A stretch of DNA of 64,000 nt, taken from the IMG/VR virus record IMGVR_UViG_3300032334_001128, positions 62,001-126,000 of that record, one strand, 5' to 3'. Of this stretch, positions 44,082 through 51,955 are shown piece by piece. Within the stretch, counting starts at the first letter, position 1; every line of letters starts with the position of its first letter. The notes beneath the pieces are model-generated. The model saw nothing but the letters and a program-made list of their open reading frames with translations, searched no databases and was not told where the DNA came from. The DNA comes from a virus. Both the position numbers and the translations under genes were made by a program.

Positions 44082-46115
44082 ATGTTCTCTTTTAAATTAA
44101 ATGAAGAATTCGTAGCGGAGTACAAGTCAAAAGAATCTCCTTTCGGTTACAAAGATGCCGCTGGCAACTCTGTAGGCGAAATTACATTCTTGCGCACGTA
44201 CTCTCGTAAGAAAGAAGATGGCACTAAGGAAACTTGGGCTGAGGTTTGTGAGCGTGTAACTAACGGTACATACTCAATCCAGAAAGACCACGCAAAGCAG
44301 AACCGCTTGCCATGGTCAGATGCTAAGGCTGCTGCCTCAGCTAAGGAGTTTTTTGACTCCCTATTTCACCTTAAGTGGTCACCTCCAGGTCGCGGACTCT
44401 GGGTTATGGGAACTAACATTGTAAACGTTCAGAAGAACTCGGCTGCTTTGCAGAACTGTGCTTTTGTATCTACTTTGGAAATGACTAAGCAGAACCCTGC
44501 TAAGCCTTTTGCTTTCCTTATGGAGGCGTCAATGCTTGGTGTTGGTGTTGGCTTTGATGACAAGGGTGCTGATAAAAACTTTGAAATCTACACTCCGGGT
44601 GACGCTCAGGGGTATGTAATTCCTGATACTCGTGAGGGTTGGCAGGAATCTACTGTTGCTCTAATCAACTCTTATTTGAAGCCAGATCAGCCTAGCTATG
44701 AGTTTGACTACAGTGAAATCCGTCCATACGGTGCACCTATTACTACTTTTGGTGGAACTGCTTCTGGCCCAGATCCATTGATCATTCTTCATGACAAGAT
44801 CCGTGAAATCTTCAATGGTCGTGCTGGTCAGCTTTTGACTACTGTCGACATTGCTGACATCGGTAACCTAATTGGTCGTTGTGTGGTATCTGGAAACGTT
44901 CGTCGTTCGGCTGAGCTTCTTATTGGTCGCATTGAGGATGATAACTTCCTAAACCTAAAGAATGCTGAGCAGTTCCCTGCTCGTAACTCTTATGATGCGG
45001 AGAACCCTGGTTGGGGTTGGATGTCTAACAACTCAGTTATGGTAAACGTTGGAACTGACTTCTCAAAGATTATCGATGGTATTGTCCGTAATGGTGAGCC
45101 TGGAGTTATCTGGGAAGATGTGTCTAAAGCTTACGGTCGTCTAGGTGACCCAATCAACAACAAAGATCACCGCATTATGGGCTACAACCCTTGTGCAGAA
45201 CAGTCTTTGGAGAGCTACGAAATGTGTACTCTTGTGGAGACTTACCTTAACCGCCACGAGTCATTGGAAGATTACAAGCGTACTTTGAAGTTTGCTTACC
45301 TATACGCCAAGACCGTAACCCTTCTTCCTACACACTGGGAAGAGACCAACGCAATCATGCAGAGAAACCGTCGTATCGGAACTTCTATGTCTGGTATTGC
45401 TAACTTTGCTGATCAAAAGGGACTTCCAGTACTACGTACATGGATGGATGAAGGCTATGCGGTAGTCAAGAAATATGACACTGTATATTCTGAATGGCTT
45501 GGTATTCGTGAGTCCATCAAGACTACAACTGTCAAGCCATCGGGTACTGTCTCGATTCTTGCCGGTGAGTCTCCAGGTGTTCACTGGACTCCAGGTGGTG
45601 AGTACTTCATGCGTGCTATTCGATTTGGAAACAATGATCCAATGTTGCCTCTATTCAAGATGGCTAACTACACTGTGGAGCCAGCCTCTGAATCACCAGA
45701 GACTACTTCAGTAGTATTCTTCCCAATCAAGTCTGGTGCAAAGCGTGCAGAACGCGATGTAACTATCTTTGAGAAGATGGCACTTGCTGCAACTGCCCAG
45801 CGTTACTGGTCAGACAACTCTGTATCTGTGACTGTAACCTTTGATCCTGAAACTGAGTCTCAGCATGTTGAGTCAGTACTCCACATGTACGATGGTCAGC
45901 TCAAGACTGTGTCGTTCCTACCTTCAGGAAACCATGTCTACCCTCAGATGCCGTATACCCAGATTACAAAGGAAGAGTATGAGGATGCAGCTAGCAAGCT
46001 ATTCCCTATTTCTCTTTCTGGTATTTACCAGGGTCTCGGTATTGAAGCTATCGGTGATGCCTACTGCACCACAGACGCCTGTGAAATCAAGTTGATTGTG
46101 GAGAACCAGAAGTAA
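44082..46115 (+). CDS. nrdJ: Adenosylcobalamin-dependent (class II) ribonucleotide reductase
   Basis: 677 aa, the size of monomeric class II ribonucleoside-triphosphate reductases (about 740 aa in Lactobacillus). The first active-site Cys is in AALQNCAF near residue 126; NPCAEQSLESYEMC supplies the radical Cys, the Glu two residues later and the partner Cys eleven residues later; the C-terminal tail with YCTTDACEIK carries the swinging Cys pair. It makes dNTPs from NTPs using B12 supplied by the host. A thiol donor (NrdH-like) gene follows with a 1-base overlap. No intein is apparent. Confidence 0.95.
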   Translation: MFSFKLNEEFVAEYKSKESPFGYKDAAGNSVGEITFLRTYSRKKEDGTKETWAEVCERVTNGTYSIQKDHAKQNRLPWSDAKAAASAKEFFDSLFHLKWSPPGRGLWVMGTNIVNVQKNSAALQNCAFVSTLEMTKQNPAKPFAFLMEASMLGVGVGFDDKGADKNFEIYTPGDAQGYVIPDTREGWQESTVALINSYLKPDQPSYEFDYSEIRPYGAPITTFGGTASGPDPLIILHDKIREIFNGRAGQLLTTVDIADIGNLIGRCVVSGNVRRSAELLIGRIEDDNFLNLKNAEQFPARNSYDAENPGWGWMSNNSVMVNVGTDFSKIIDGIVRNGEPGVIWEDVSKAYGRLGDPINNKDHRIMGYNPCAEQSLESYEMCTLVETYLNRHESLEDYKRTLKFAYLYAKTVTLLPTHWEETNAIMQRNRRIGTSMSGIANFADQKGLPVLRTWMDEGYAVVKKYDTVYSEWLGIRESIKTTTVKPSGTVSILAGESPGVHWTPGGEYFMRAIRFGNNDPMLPLFKMANYTVEPASESPETTSVVFFPIKSGAKRAERDVTIFEKMALAATAQRYWSDNSVSVTVTFDPETESQHVESVLHMYDGQLKTVSFLPSGNHVYPQMPYTQITKEEYEDAASKLFPISLSGIYQGLGIEAIGDAYCTTDACEIKLIVENQK

Positions 46116-46339
46116 TGGTAACCGTATACAGCAATCCAAGCTGCCAAGCGTGTGAGCAGACCAAAAGGTTTCTTACGCTAAAAGAAATTCCATTTGAGTC
46201 TAAGATGATTCAGGATAGTCCAGAAGTATTTTCTCTTATTGAAGAGAAAGGCTATGCGTCAGCCCCCGTCGTAGTGGCGGGGGAGGACAGCTGGGCTGGG
46301 TTCCGTTTAGATAAATTGAATGAGCTAATCAAAGAATAG
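46115..46339 (+). CDS. nrdH: NrdH-like glutaredoxin/thioredoxin
   Basis: 74 aa with N-terminal VTVYSNPSCQACEQTKRF: redox pair C-Q-A-C where most NrdH have C-V-Q-C or C-P-x-C. The rest follows the NrdH fold (APVVV, a Gly-x-x-x-Gly-x-x-like end). It is encoded right after the RNR with a 1-base overlap and would re-reduce its active site. The variant active site is noteworthy but does not remove function. Confidence 0.8.
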   Translation: MVTVYSNPSCQACEQTKRFLTLKEIPFESKMIQDSPEVFSLIEEKGYASAPVVVAGEDSWAGFRLDKLNELIKE

Positions 46340-46343
46340 TTAG

Positions 46344-46865
46344 ATGACTAGATTTAGAGACTTTGATACAAATGACGTACAAGTGTTTTTCAAAAAATAC
46401 GAAGATCTGAACGTCAGGACTATGGCATGGTCAGATATAAACACTTTCTCTGATCTTAAAGAGAAAAATAAAGATCATGTGTCAAGGTGGGAGATCACAT
46501 CTCTTGGTGGTCCAACTACTACATCTATAGATTTTGGTATTTGGCTTGGAGATATTCCAATTGGAAAAATCACTTTGTGGAGCTTTGATAAAGTTCAAGG
46601 TAGATCTAAAGTAAGTTATTGGCTTGACCGGGACTACTGTGGTAATGGGTACATGACTAAAGCTTTAGGTATTGTAGTTGACTATGCTTTCTCTAATTTA
46701 AATATTAAAGAGATTTCAGCACCTGTTCAATTAGACAATGAAATTAGCATTTCACTTCTTGAAAAATTAGAGTTTACTAAATTAGGTCGATCTGTGTTTG
46801 AGACATTGGATGGGACATTAGTAACTCACTACATATACGTTAGGAATCTAGATGGCAACTTATGA
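46344..46865 (+). CDS. GNAT-family acetyltransferase (RimJ-like)
   Basis: 173 aa. The pattern WLDRDYCGNGYMTKAL is the acetyl-CoA binding turn (R/Q-x-x-G-x-G/A) and is followed by the conserved ISAPVQLDNEISISLLEKLEF (N-x-x-S) typical of RimJ/RimL-type GNATs. Substrate unknown; protein N-terminus or small molecule. It overlaps the next gene by 14 bases. Confidence 0.75.
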   Translation: MTRFRDFDTNDVQVFFKKYEDLNVRTMAWSDINTFSDLKEKNKDHVSRWEITSLGGPTTTSIDFGIWLGDIPIGKITLWSFDKVQGRSKVSYWLDRDYCGNGYMTKALGIVVDYAFSNLNIKEISAPVQLDNEISISLLEKLEFTKLGRSVFETLDGTLVTHYIYVRNLDGNL

Positions 46866-47043
46866 ATATAAATGTGAAAACAATCAAGAGCATGTTTTAC
46901 AACATGTCCGTAGTATTACCGATGATGAACCGGATCTGATTTGCACTGAAGAAGGGTGCGGTGGTAAAATGATTCGTATCTTCAAAGCTCCTCCCATCAA
47001 ATTTGAAGGAGGGGGCTGGAGCACTAAAGATCCATGGAGATAG
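46852..47043 (+). CDS. FmdB-like zinc-ribbon protein
   Basis: 63 aa. Starts MATYEYKCENNQEH and has the second Cys pair ICTEEGCGGKMIRIF near residue 30-40, the FmdB-type ribbon, although the first pair has only one Cys and His (C-x-x-N-x-x-H). It is probably a regulatory or accessory zinc protein. It lies between the GNAT and the second WhiB gene. Confidence 0.65.
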   Translation: MATYEYKCENNQEHVLQHVRSITDDEPDLICTEEGCGGKMIRIFKAPPIKFEGGGWSTKDPWR

Positions 47044-47068
47044 ACATCCTATAGAAAGACAAAAGAAT

Positions 47069-47383
47069 ATGGAACTCAAAGAGTTTATTGATCCAACAAA
47101 CTATGTAGATCAAGGAACACCACCCTGTGCTGAAACTGATCCAGAGGCATTCTTTCCTCAAGATATTGAAGGGTATAGAGCAGCTCAATATTACAACGAA
47201 GCTGGGGCAAAATCGGTCTGTAGAGAGTGTCCATATATGACTAGGTGTCTAACTTATGCTGTACAAAATGATGAAATTGGCATCTGGGGCGGTACCACTG
47301 AGGGTCAGCGTAAAGCTATCCGCCGGGCTATGAAATTGAATGGCCATTCTATCCAGCAAATCAACCTGTATATTAAGCGGTAA
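47069..47383 (+). CDS. WhiB-like transcription regulator, second copy
   Basis: 104 aa from ATG 47069; an earlier in-frame start would overlap the FmdB-like gene more. Ligands Cys20, Cys51, Cys54 and Cys60 (C-x2-C-x5-C) and the turn GIWGG at 71-75 are as expected. A basic C-terminal helix (QRKAIRRAMK) could bind DNA. Unlike the WhiB at 24816 it has no zinc-ribbon extension. Two WhiB genes in one phage probably act at different times or on different promoters. Confidence 0.9.
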   Translation: MELKEFIDPTNYVDQGTPPCAETDPEAFFPQDIEGYRAAQYYNEAGAKSVCRECPYMTRCLTYAVQNDEIGIWGGTTEGQRKAIRRAMKLNGHSIQQINLYIKR

Positions 47384-47440
47384 ACTAGTATTACCCCTTG
47401 GGAGAGAGGTTATTAATTCCTACTATCCCCGGGAGAATAC

Positions 47441-47707
47441 ATGAAACTCGTATTAACCATCTTAAAGAGAACAATTGCCCTTGTAATTCTAAAGGTCAGT
47501 GCCGTTCTAGCTGCTGGTTCTATTGGTGGCGTTGAACTATGGAAGTCAGCTTTGATTGCTGCTTTCGTTGGAATCATGGAAGTTGCAGAGAGCCTTGCTC
47601 GTGCTTACGTTGTAGACGGAAAACTTGACAATGATGAGATCAACATTGCTTTTGCTAGCTCTGCTGAAGCAGCTCTATCTGAGACAAAAAAGAAAAACGC
47701 CGAGTAA
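47441..47707 (+). CDS. Holin-like membrane protein A
   Basis: 88 aa with two close hydrophobic helices (about 8-28 and 32-52) and a charged C-terminal segment (LARAYVVDGKLDNDEINIAF). A homologue lies at 54945-55241 (-): both share a helix-turn-helix membrane pattern and a D-G-x-L/L-x-x-x-E-I-x-x-A-F block. The family is holin-like. This copy is followed by a strong terminator. Ribosome site GGGAGA precedes the ATG. Confidence 0.6.
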   Translation: MKLVLTILKRTIALVILKVSAVLAAGSIGGVELWKSALIAAFVGIMEVAESLARAYVVDGKLDNDEINIAFASSAEAALSETKKKNAE

Positions 47708-47809
47708 TAAATTACTGGCGTGTCGGATCATACAACCATAAAAAGTAGATAGTATTAAATTGCTTAGTTGCTGATAGTGGTTAAGTGTTGTTTCCTTTCT
47801 ATGTCGGAG

Positions 47810-47844
47810 AAAACCCCCTGGTGTTTAATCAGGGGGTTTTCTTT
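47810..47844. terminator. Intrinsic terminator
   Basis: Perfect 10-bp stem AAAACCCCCT (47810-47819)/AGGGGGTTTT (47831-47840), 11-base loop, and a CTTTT run. It follows the holin-like gene and precedes the convergent HTH gene, and may work both ways. Confidence 0.9.
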
Positions 47845-47850
47845 TATCGA

Positions 47851-48315
47851 CTAGATTGACTTTTTGAGCTTGGCTCTTGATACTGCGTAGTACAAAGGAT
47901 TAGCTGAGCTAAGTCCCAGTCCTTGAGAGATCTTAGCTAAAGACACCTTGTTGTCTTCGTACTCAGATCTGATAGCTTCGTGATACTCATCTACACCCAC
48001 TCGTTTGGCAGCTTTGATATTAGCTACTGCTGCCTCTACCTGCTCTGGGGTAGCCTTGCTGTGCACCTTTGAGTGAGGAGCAACCTGATCTGTGATGATC
48101 CTACGACGCAGTCCTGCATAAGTAACTTTAAGCAAAGATGCCATTTTTAGAAGGCTACCTCCCTTTGAGTAGAACTCAAGTAGAACTTTGGTGTACTCCC
48201 TGGAAGCATCGTGCTGAGGGGACTTAGTGTTTCTTGATCCATAAGCAACTCTAGCTAATGGTAGAAGAGCAGACAGTGTGGCTGCATACTCGTTGGTCAT
48301 TTCTTCATTCATCAT
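47851..48315 (-). CDS. HTH DNA-binding protein
   Basis: 154 aa. Two helix-turn-helix-like regions: YSKGGSLLKMASLLKVTYAG (residues 50-70) and VSLAKISQGLGLSSANPLYY (about 123-142). The spacing of hydrophobic residues and Gly turns fits a double HTH domain. It is transcribed alone from a -10 TATAAT at 48348-48353 on the minus strand, with TTGCAC 18 bases upstream. It is a likely repressor or activator of the adjacent plus-strand module. Confidence 0.6.
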   Translation of the reverse strand: MMNEEMTNEYAATLSALLPLARVAYGSRNTKSPQHDASREYTKVLLEFYSKGGSLLKMASLLKVTYAGLRRRIITDQVAPHSKVHSKATPEQVEAAVANIKAAKRVGVDEYHEAIRSEYEDNKVSLAKISQGLGLSSANPLYYAVSRAKLKKSI

Positions 48316-48424
48316 TTATTCCTTATCTATTAGATTGATGATGTATCATTATAAACACAGTTTTGCTAATAGTGCAAATCTAATTTTGTGTGTTATGATT
48401 TTTATATCAAAAGAAGGTAGATCT
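48316..48424. promoter_or_regulatory. Divergent promoter region
   Basis: Minus strand: TTGCAC, 18-base spacer, TATAAT (48348-48353). Plus strand: extended -10 TGT-TATGAT (TATGAT at 48394-48399), starting RNA near 48406, 19 bases before the ATG. Both reach into a 109-base gap between the HTH gene and a small basic protein. Confidence 0.55.
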
Positions 48425-48559
48425 ATGGCAAAGAGCAAGGGTGGTGCAAAGCCAGCACCAGAAGTAAAGAGTTCTGGTAGACAGAATGGTAAGGCGTCTA
48501 AGAAGCGTCCTAAAGTCTGGGATCCAGAAAAGCGTAAGCTAGTAGTAAAACAAAACTAA
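48425..48559 (+). CDS. Small basic protein (44 aa)
   Basis: It is rich in Lys, Arg, Pro and Gly (SSGRQNGKASKKRPKVW), ending KRKLVVKQN. It lies 7 bases before the tmRNA and shares its promoter. Its composition suggests RNA or DNA binding; a protein partner for the tmRNA is an attractive idea but unproven. The AAGAAGGTAGATCT leader contains the ribosome site. Confidence 0.6.
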   Translation: MAKSKGGAKPAPEVKSSGRQNGKASKKRPKVWDPEKRKLVVKQN

Positions 48560-48566
48560 ATATTGA

Positions 48567-48909
48567 GGGGATGACTGGTTTCGACAGTTATTCTGAAATT
48601 GGTGAAGCAAGCAGAGATGACAGTATCTCTTGAATCTGTCAAAACAATAAATGCTAACACATCTGCATACGCTCTAGCCGCGTGATTTAATCGCAACGCT
48701 TAGGCCCCTGACAAAGCACTAGTTCTAGGTGGGCAGTCAGGTTTTAAATAAGTAGGACAAAACAAAAGTCTCTCCCACAAGACTTTAAAGAGTGGTAACG
48801 ACTTGATGGTCTGGTAGGTCATACATCTAAGCCGTAACATAAACTACCTAAGCTTGTAGAAGAACAATGGATCCGTAACTGGACCGGGGTTCGATTCCCC
48901 GCATCTCCA
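48567..48909 (+). ncRNA. ssrA: tmRNA (ssrA), phage-encoded
   Basis: 5' end GGGGATGACTGGTTTCGAC and 3' end GGTTCGATTCCCCGCATCTCCA: the acceptor stem GGGGATG/CATCTCC pairs with one G-U, the T-arm and loop are intact, and CCA is not encoded. The tag frame is read from GCT at 48653: ANTSAYALAA followed by TGA at 48683-48685. The resume codon is chosen by analogy with the AAATAAGC-GCC context of mycobacterial tmRNA; a start at AAA 48641 would give four more residues. Length about 343 nt. It would rescue stalled ribosomes and tag proteins for host ClpXP. Confidence 0.9.
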
Positions 48910-48967
48910 CGCTTGTAGACAAAGGAGCGTAAAGCGGTCTACCCGTCCTAGGCAACGGAATCTCCAA

Positions 48968-49039
48968 GGACTGGCGTAGCCAAGGTGCTACGAGTCGATT
49001 CGGTAAGTAGTAGTCGGTAGTGCAAATCTACACAGTCCA
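48968..49039 (+). ncRNA. tRNA-like sequence with degenerate anticodon arm
   Basis: 72 bases. Acceptor GGACTG/CAGTCC pairs 6 bp and ends in A (CCA not encoded), a D-like arm GTAGC/GCTAC encloses CAAGGT, and a T-like arm GTAG-TGCAAAT-CTAC has a T-loop-like 7-base loop at the canonical positions. The anticodon arm does not form a 5-bp stem in any register tested by eye. It is either a decayed tRNA, an unusual tRNA or a coincidence. The anticodon cannot be assigned. Confidence 0.35.
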
Positions 49040-49061
49040 CGGATTAGATAAGGAGTAAGTA

Positions 49062-49253
49062 ATGGCTGGTGGCTTCATAAATCCTTACCCAGACCCCATT
49101 CCAGACGATTCACATCATAGGGAGAAGTATTCGACTGGTTGGCTTGGCTGGAGGAATGAATGGAAGAGTTGTTTACTTCTAGTAGTTGGGCTTACTCTTT
49201 TTGGCTTGATAGTAGTTGGGACAGTGGTTCTGGTAAACTACTTATACTCTTAA
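49062..49253 (+). CDS. Small membrane protein (63 aa)
   Basis: A polar, His/Pro-rich N-terminal 28 residues (NPYPDPIPDDSHHREK) followed by one membrane helix (about 36-61, SCLLLVVGLTLFGLIVVGTVV). AAGGAG lies 7 bases upstream. Follows the tRNA-like stretch. Possibly a lysis or membrane accessory protein, no family known. Confidence 0.6.
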   Translation: MAGGFINPYPDPIPDDSHHREKYSTGWLGWRNEWKSCLLLVVGLTLFGLIVVGTVVLVNYLYS

Positions 49254-49463
49254 ATAACTATAGGCTCTTTACTGCTGAGTCCACAAGACCAACCAGCAGA
49301 GTGAAAACTTGAGACGACTCGAAAGAGTGGGAACCTCTGGAACCAAGGTCCAAACTTGGGAAAAGTTAGTACTAGGTCTTCCAAACTTGGCTCGAAAAGC
49401 TGCGGCAGTTGTGCAGCCTGTTCTGTGAGACTAGAGCCAACCCATACAACATAAGGACAAATA
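49254..49463 (+). ncRNA. Hairpin-rich non-coding region, possible structured RNA
   Basis: No convincing gene. It has stem CTGCTG (49272-49277)/CAGCAG (49294-49299), ACTC-GAAA-GAGT (49317-49328) with a GAAA tetraloop, and an 11-base direct repeat TCCAAACTTGG (49349-49359, 49380-49390) containing CCAA/TTGG. Higher GC than its neighbours. Several strong short hairpins suggest RNA; a small open frame on the other strand has no ribosome site. Confidence 0.4.
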
Positions 49464-49787
49464 ATGAGCAGTGCATTGAAATACAGAGTCTGGGAGATCT
49501 TATCTTCTGACGGAGATCTAGAGCCAGAATTTAATAAAGAATCCATGGATGCTCAAAAAGAGGCTATTAACTATTCCTTTGCTCTATGGATGAGATTTAA
49601 TGATCTAAAAGCTACTGTCAATCACAACTATCGTGCTATTACAGAAGCAGCTAATACATCGGAAGATCCAGGATCTGTCCTAGCTGAACTGATCGAGATC
49701 CACCCCTATTGCAATGCTTTAAAAGCTTTGGATGAGGGTAAGGAATATGAGTCAGCTTTGTGGGATTTATTGAAACCAATCGACTAA
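49464..49787 (+). CDS. Hypothetical helical protein (107 aa)
   Basis: Mostly alpha-helical with Trp/Phe in the first half (RVWEILSSDGDLE, FALWMRFNDLKATVNHNYRA) and acidic residues throughout. The leader has ATAAGGACAAATA. The next small gene begins 2 bases after this stop. No named family is recognised. Confidence 0.5.
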   Translation: MSSALKYRVWEILSSDGDLEPEFNKESMDAQKEAINYSFALWMRFNDLKATVNHNYRAITEAANTSEDPGSVLAELIEIHPYCNALKALDEGKEYESALWDLLKPID

Positions 49788-49789
49788 CC

Positions 49790-49939
49790 ATGTGTAGAAT
49801 AAAAAATATGAAAAATAACGAAATTGAAGCATTAATAAAAAAGATTAAATATGACCGTCAGATGCAGAAAAAGTGTCTGTATGAGCAAGCTAAGCGAGCT
49901 CGCAAACAAGAAAAGATTGCCAATGATCCTAAACAATAA
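49790..49939 (+). CDS. Small basic helical protein (49 aa)
   Basis: ATG TGT AGA to TAA; an internal ATG at 49808 is an alternative start. It is Lys/Arg-rich (KKIKYDRQMQKKCLYEQAKRARKQ) and overlaps the dNMP kinase by 17 bases. The arrangement supports a real gene. DNA/RNA binding is possible. Confidence 0.45.
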   Translation: MCRIKNMKNNEIEALIKKIKYDRQMQKKCLYEQAKRARKQEKIANDPKQ

Positions 49940-50471
49940 CTACATCGGATTATCTGGATGGGCTAAATCCGGTAAAGACACTATTGCTAATTACCTGATA
50001 GAGAATCACGGTTATAGAAGAGTATCCTTTGCTGATCCTATGAGAGAGGCTCTTCTTAGGTTAGATCCTAAGATTCCTTTTTATGGGTTAGACATCGCCC
50101 TTTCTACAGCAGTTAGGCTAATTGGTTGGGAAGACCTAAAGCGAAATAATCCAGATGTACGTGAGCTACTACAACGTTTTGGTACAGAGGTTGGTCGCGA
50201 GATGTTTGGTGAAAACTTCTGGGTAGATCTAGCTATCTCTAAGATCCAGCCTGGAGAGAAGGTTGTGTTTGCTGATGTTAGATATAAGAACGAAGCTGAA
50301 GCAATTCGATCTCTTGGTGGCGTAGTAGTACGTGTCAATAGAGATGGAGTTCTGGCAGCTAATGACCATGCTTCAGAGCATGATTTGAATGAGTATAACT
50401 TTGATCTAGTCCTAGATAATAACGGAAATCTAGAAGATCTCTGGAACTTGATTGGTTCCTACACAAGCTAG
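49923..50471 (+). CDS. Deoxynucleoside monophosphate kinase-like
   Basis: 182 aa from ATG 49923, which overlaps the previous small gene. P-loop GWAKSGKDTIANYL (residues 11-24), then FADPMREALL, a dNMP/AMP-kinase-type block also found in T4 gp1. A C-terminal region with HDLNEYNFDLVLDN is of the same family. It would phosphorylate dNMPs for replication, complementing the RNR. It also serves the supply of modified bases if present. Confidence 0.8.
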   Translation: MILNNNYIGLSGWAKSGKDTIANYLIENHGYRRVSFADPMREALLRLDPKIPFYGLDIALSTAVRLIGWEDLKRNNPDVRELLQRFGTEVGREMFGENFWVDLAISKIQPGEKVVFADVRYKNEAEAIRSLGGVVVRVNRDGVLAANDHASEHDLNEYNFDLVLDNNGNLEDLWNLIGSYTS

Positions 50472-50476
50472 TTTTT

Positions 50477-50502
50477 GCGTATAAACTTAGGATTAAGGTT
50501 AT
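50477..50502. promoter_or_regulatory. Imperfect hairpin, copy 2 of a repeated element
   Basis: GTATAA-A-CTTA pairs with TAAG-G-TTATAC around GGAT. It parallels the dyad at 18977-19008 (GTATAA-x-CTTAA and TTAAG-x-TTATAC). It is followed by the same conserved block 22 bases further on. Confidence 0.6.
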
Positions 50503-50524
50503 ACACCCCTAAAAATATAGTCTG

Positions 50525-50552
50525 TACAAAAGTGATACATTATTATATAACC
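50525..50552 (+). promoter_or_regulatory. Promoter-like conserved block, copy 2
   Basis: TGTACAAAA-G-TGATACATT then ATTATATAAC is the same as copy 1 at 19026-19053, apart from one base. It lies 24 bases upstream of the glycosyltransferase ATG. Confidence 0.55.
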
Positions 50553-50576
50553 TGATATTATGGTAGGATTTAGACT

Positions 50577-51257
50577 ATGAAAGTTGGATTAGTTATCCCC
50601 TGGCGACCTCAGCCAACAAGAGTCTATGCTTTTGAAGCAACTATGAATAGATACTCTGATCAGCTCCCTGGCGTAACTGCCTACTATGGAGATACTGATG
50701 ATGAGATCTTCAATCCTTCCGGGGCTAGAAACAAAGGATGTCTAGAAGCTATAGCAGATGGTTGTGACGTTCTTGTTGTGTCAGATGCTGATCTATTTGT
50801 AGAGCCTTACCCTTTACATAAGTCAATTGAGAAAGCTGCGTCTGAAAACGTAATTAGTATCCCCTATATAGATTTACTATTCCTAAGCAAGATGGAATCA
50901 GATGAGATTATAGCTGGAAGAGAAGATGTACACTCTCTGGCAAAGAAGCCAGGGATCACTATATTTCGTGGTCAGGTAGGCGGAATCTTTGTTCTAAGTG
51001 AGTCGACGTTCAGGATCCTAAACGGATGGGACGAGCGATTCCAAGGATGGGGATTTGAGGACTTGGCTATCCGAGAGGCTCATAAGGCTATTTTTAATAG
51101 GGATTTGCATAGGACTTATGGAATAGCCGTATCTTTAAATCATGAGGATAGGGATAAAAGCTTGCTAGAAGATAATGAATCTAGGTTCAAGGAGTATCAG
51201 AGTCTAGGGCTATCCAGAGAAGAAATGATTGAGCACGTAAAGGGAAACCGTAAATAG
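50577..51257 (+). CDS. Glycosyltransferase (GT-A fold, GT2/GT7-like)
   Basis: 226 aa. The beta-strand start VGLVIPWRPQP, D-x-D-like VVSDADLFVEP, and C-terminal NGWDERFQGWGFEDLAIREA (W-G-x-E-D, characteristic of GT7/galactosyltransferase C-terminal regions) show a nucleotide-sugar transferase. It is paired with an FkbM methyltransferase by a 1-base overlap. Acceptor: phage protein, DNA or host glycan, unknown. Confidence 0.8.
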   Translation: MKVGLVIPWRPQPTRVYAFEATMNRYSDQLPGVTAYYGDTDDEIFNPSGARNKGCLEAIADGCDVLVVSDADLFVEPYPLHKSIEKAASENVISIPYIDLLFLSKMESDEIIAGREDVHSLAKKPGITIFRGQVGGIFVLSESTFRILNGWDERFQGWGFEDLAIREAHKAIFNRDLHRTYGIAVSLNHEDRDKSLLEDNESRFKEYQSLGLSREEMIEHVKGNRK

Positions 51258-51955
51258 TGGAAAATATCTGGCTTCAACCGATGGTTGACAACTATAAGAA
51301 GTTCTTTGGCGATGTCGCCGACGTCGTTATTGATATCGGCACTAGAGACGGAGATGATGCTGAGTTCCTTCGTGAGAAGTTGTCCGCGGGAAGGGTGATC
51401 GCCATAGACGCCAACCCTTTGGCAGTTGAGAAAACTAGGGCTGCTTATCCAGACTTTGAGGTAATAGAGAGTGCTATCTCGGATACTGCTGGTGAAAGTA
51501 GCTTCTATCAGGTTAATAGTGGAGATGCAGGTATGGATGGTTGCTCGTCTATCTATGCACAGAGGATCGTACAAGCAGAGGTATTTGAGGGTAAATACAA
51601 AGTCATCGACGTCCAGGTTAGAAGAATGGAAAGAATTCTGAAAGATATGGATCTGTGGGACAAAGTAGTCGACGTCGTTAAGGTTGATATTGAAGGGTTC
51701 ACCTACGAGTGCATCGTGGGATTTGGAACGCAGGTGGGGAACGTAAAGATGTTCCACCTAGAAACTGAGATAAATGCTACGCATCCTTGGCATAAAGGGA
51801 ATGTGGCTGTAGCTAAGCTGATGCGTCAGCTGGGCTTTGCTCTGGTAGATCTGTCGTATGAGTGGGGTCCTGGGGTTCAGGATCAGGTTTGGATTAACCG
51901 GAAATTGGCTAACGGAGACGTTCTTAAGGATTTTCAAGAACTTAGAGAAAAGTAG
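51257..51955 (+). CDS. FkbM-type methyltransferase, second copy
   Basis: 232 aa from GTG 51257, whose first base is the last of the preceding TAG. Motif I VVIDIGTRDGDDAEFL and the DVVKVDIEGFTYECI block identify FkbM. Likely O-methylates a sugar added by the preceding enzyme. Weakly related to the FkbM gene at 37164. Confidence 0.8.
   Translation: MENIWLQPMVDNYKKFFGDVADVVIDIGTRDGDDAEFLREKLSAGRVIAIDANPLAVEKTRAAYPDFEVIESAISDTAGESSFYQVNSGDAGMDGCSSIYAQRIVQAEVFEGKYKVIDVQVRRMERILKDMDLWDKVVDVVKVDIEGFTYECIVGFGTQVGNVKMFHLETEINATHPWHKGNVAVAKLMRQLGFALVDLSYEWGPGVQDQVWINRKLANGDVLKDFQELREK

Noticed and set aside
47003-47068. Upstream extension of the second WhiB
   Set aside because: Extension would overlap the FmdB-like gene; the WhiB homology starts after ATG 47069.
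48910-48967. A second tRNA between tmRNA and the tRNA-like sequence
   Set aside because: Hairpins GTAGAC/GTCTAC and CCGT/ACGG exist but there is no T loop, and the length is below a tRNA.
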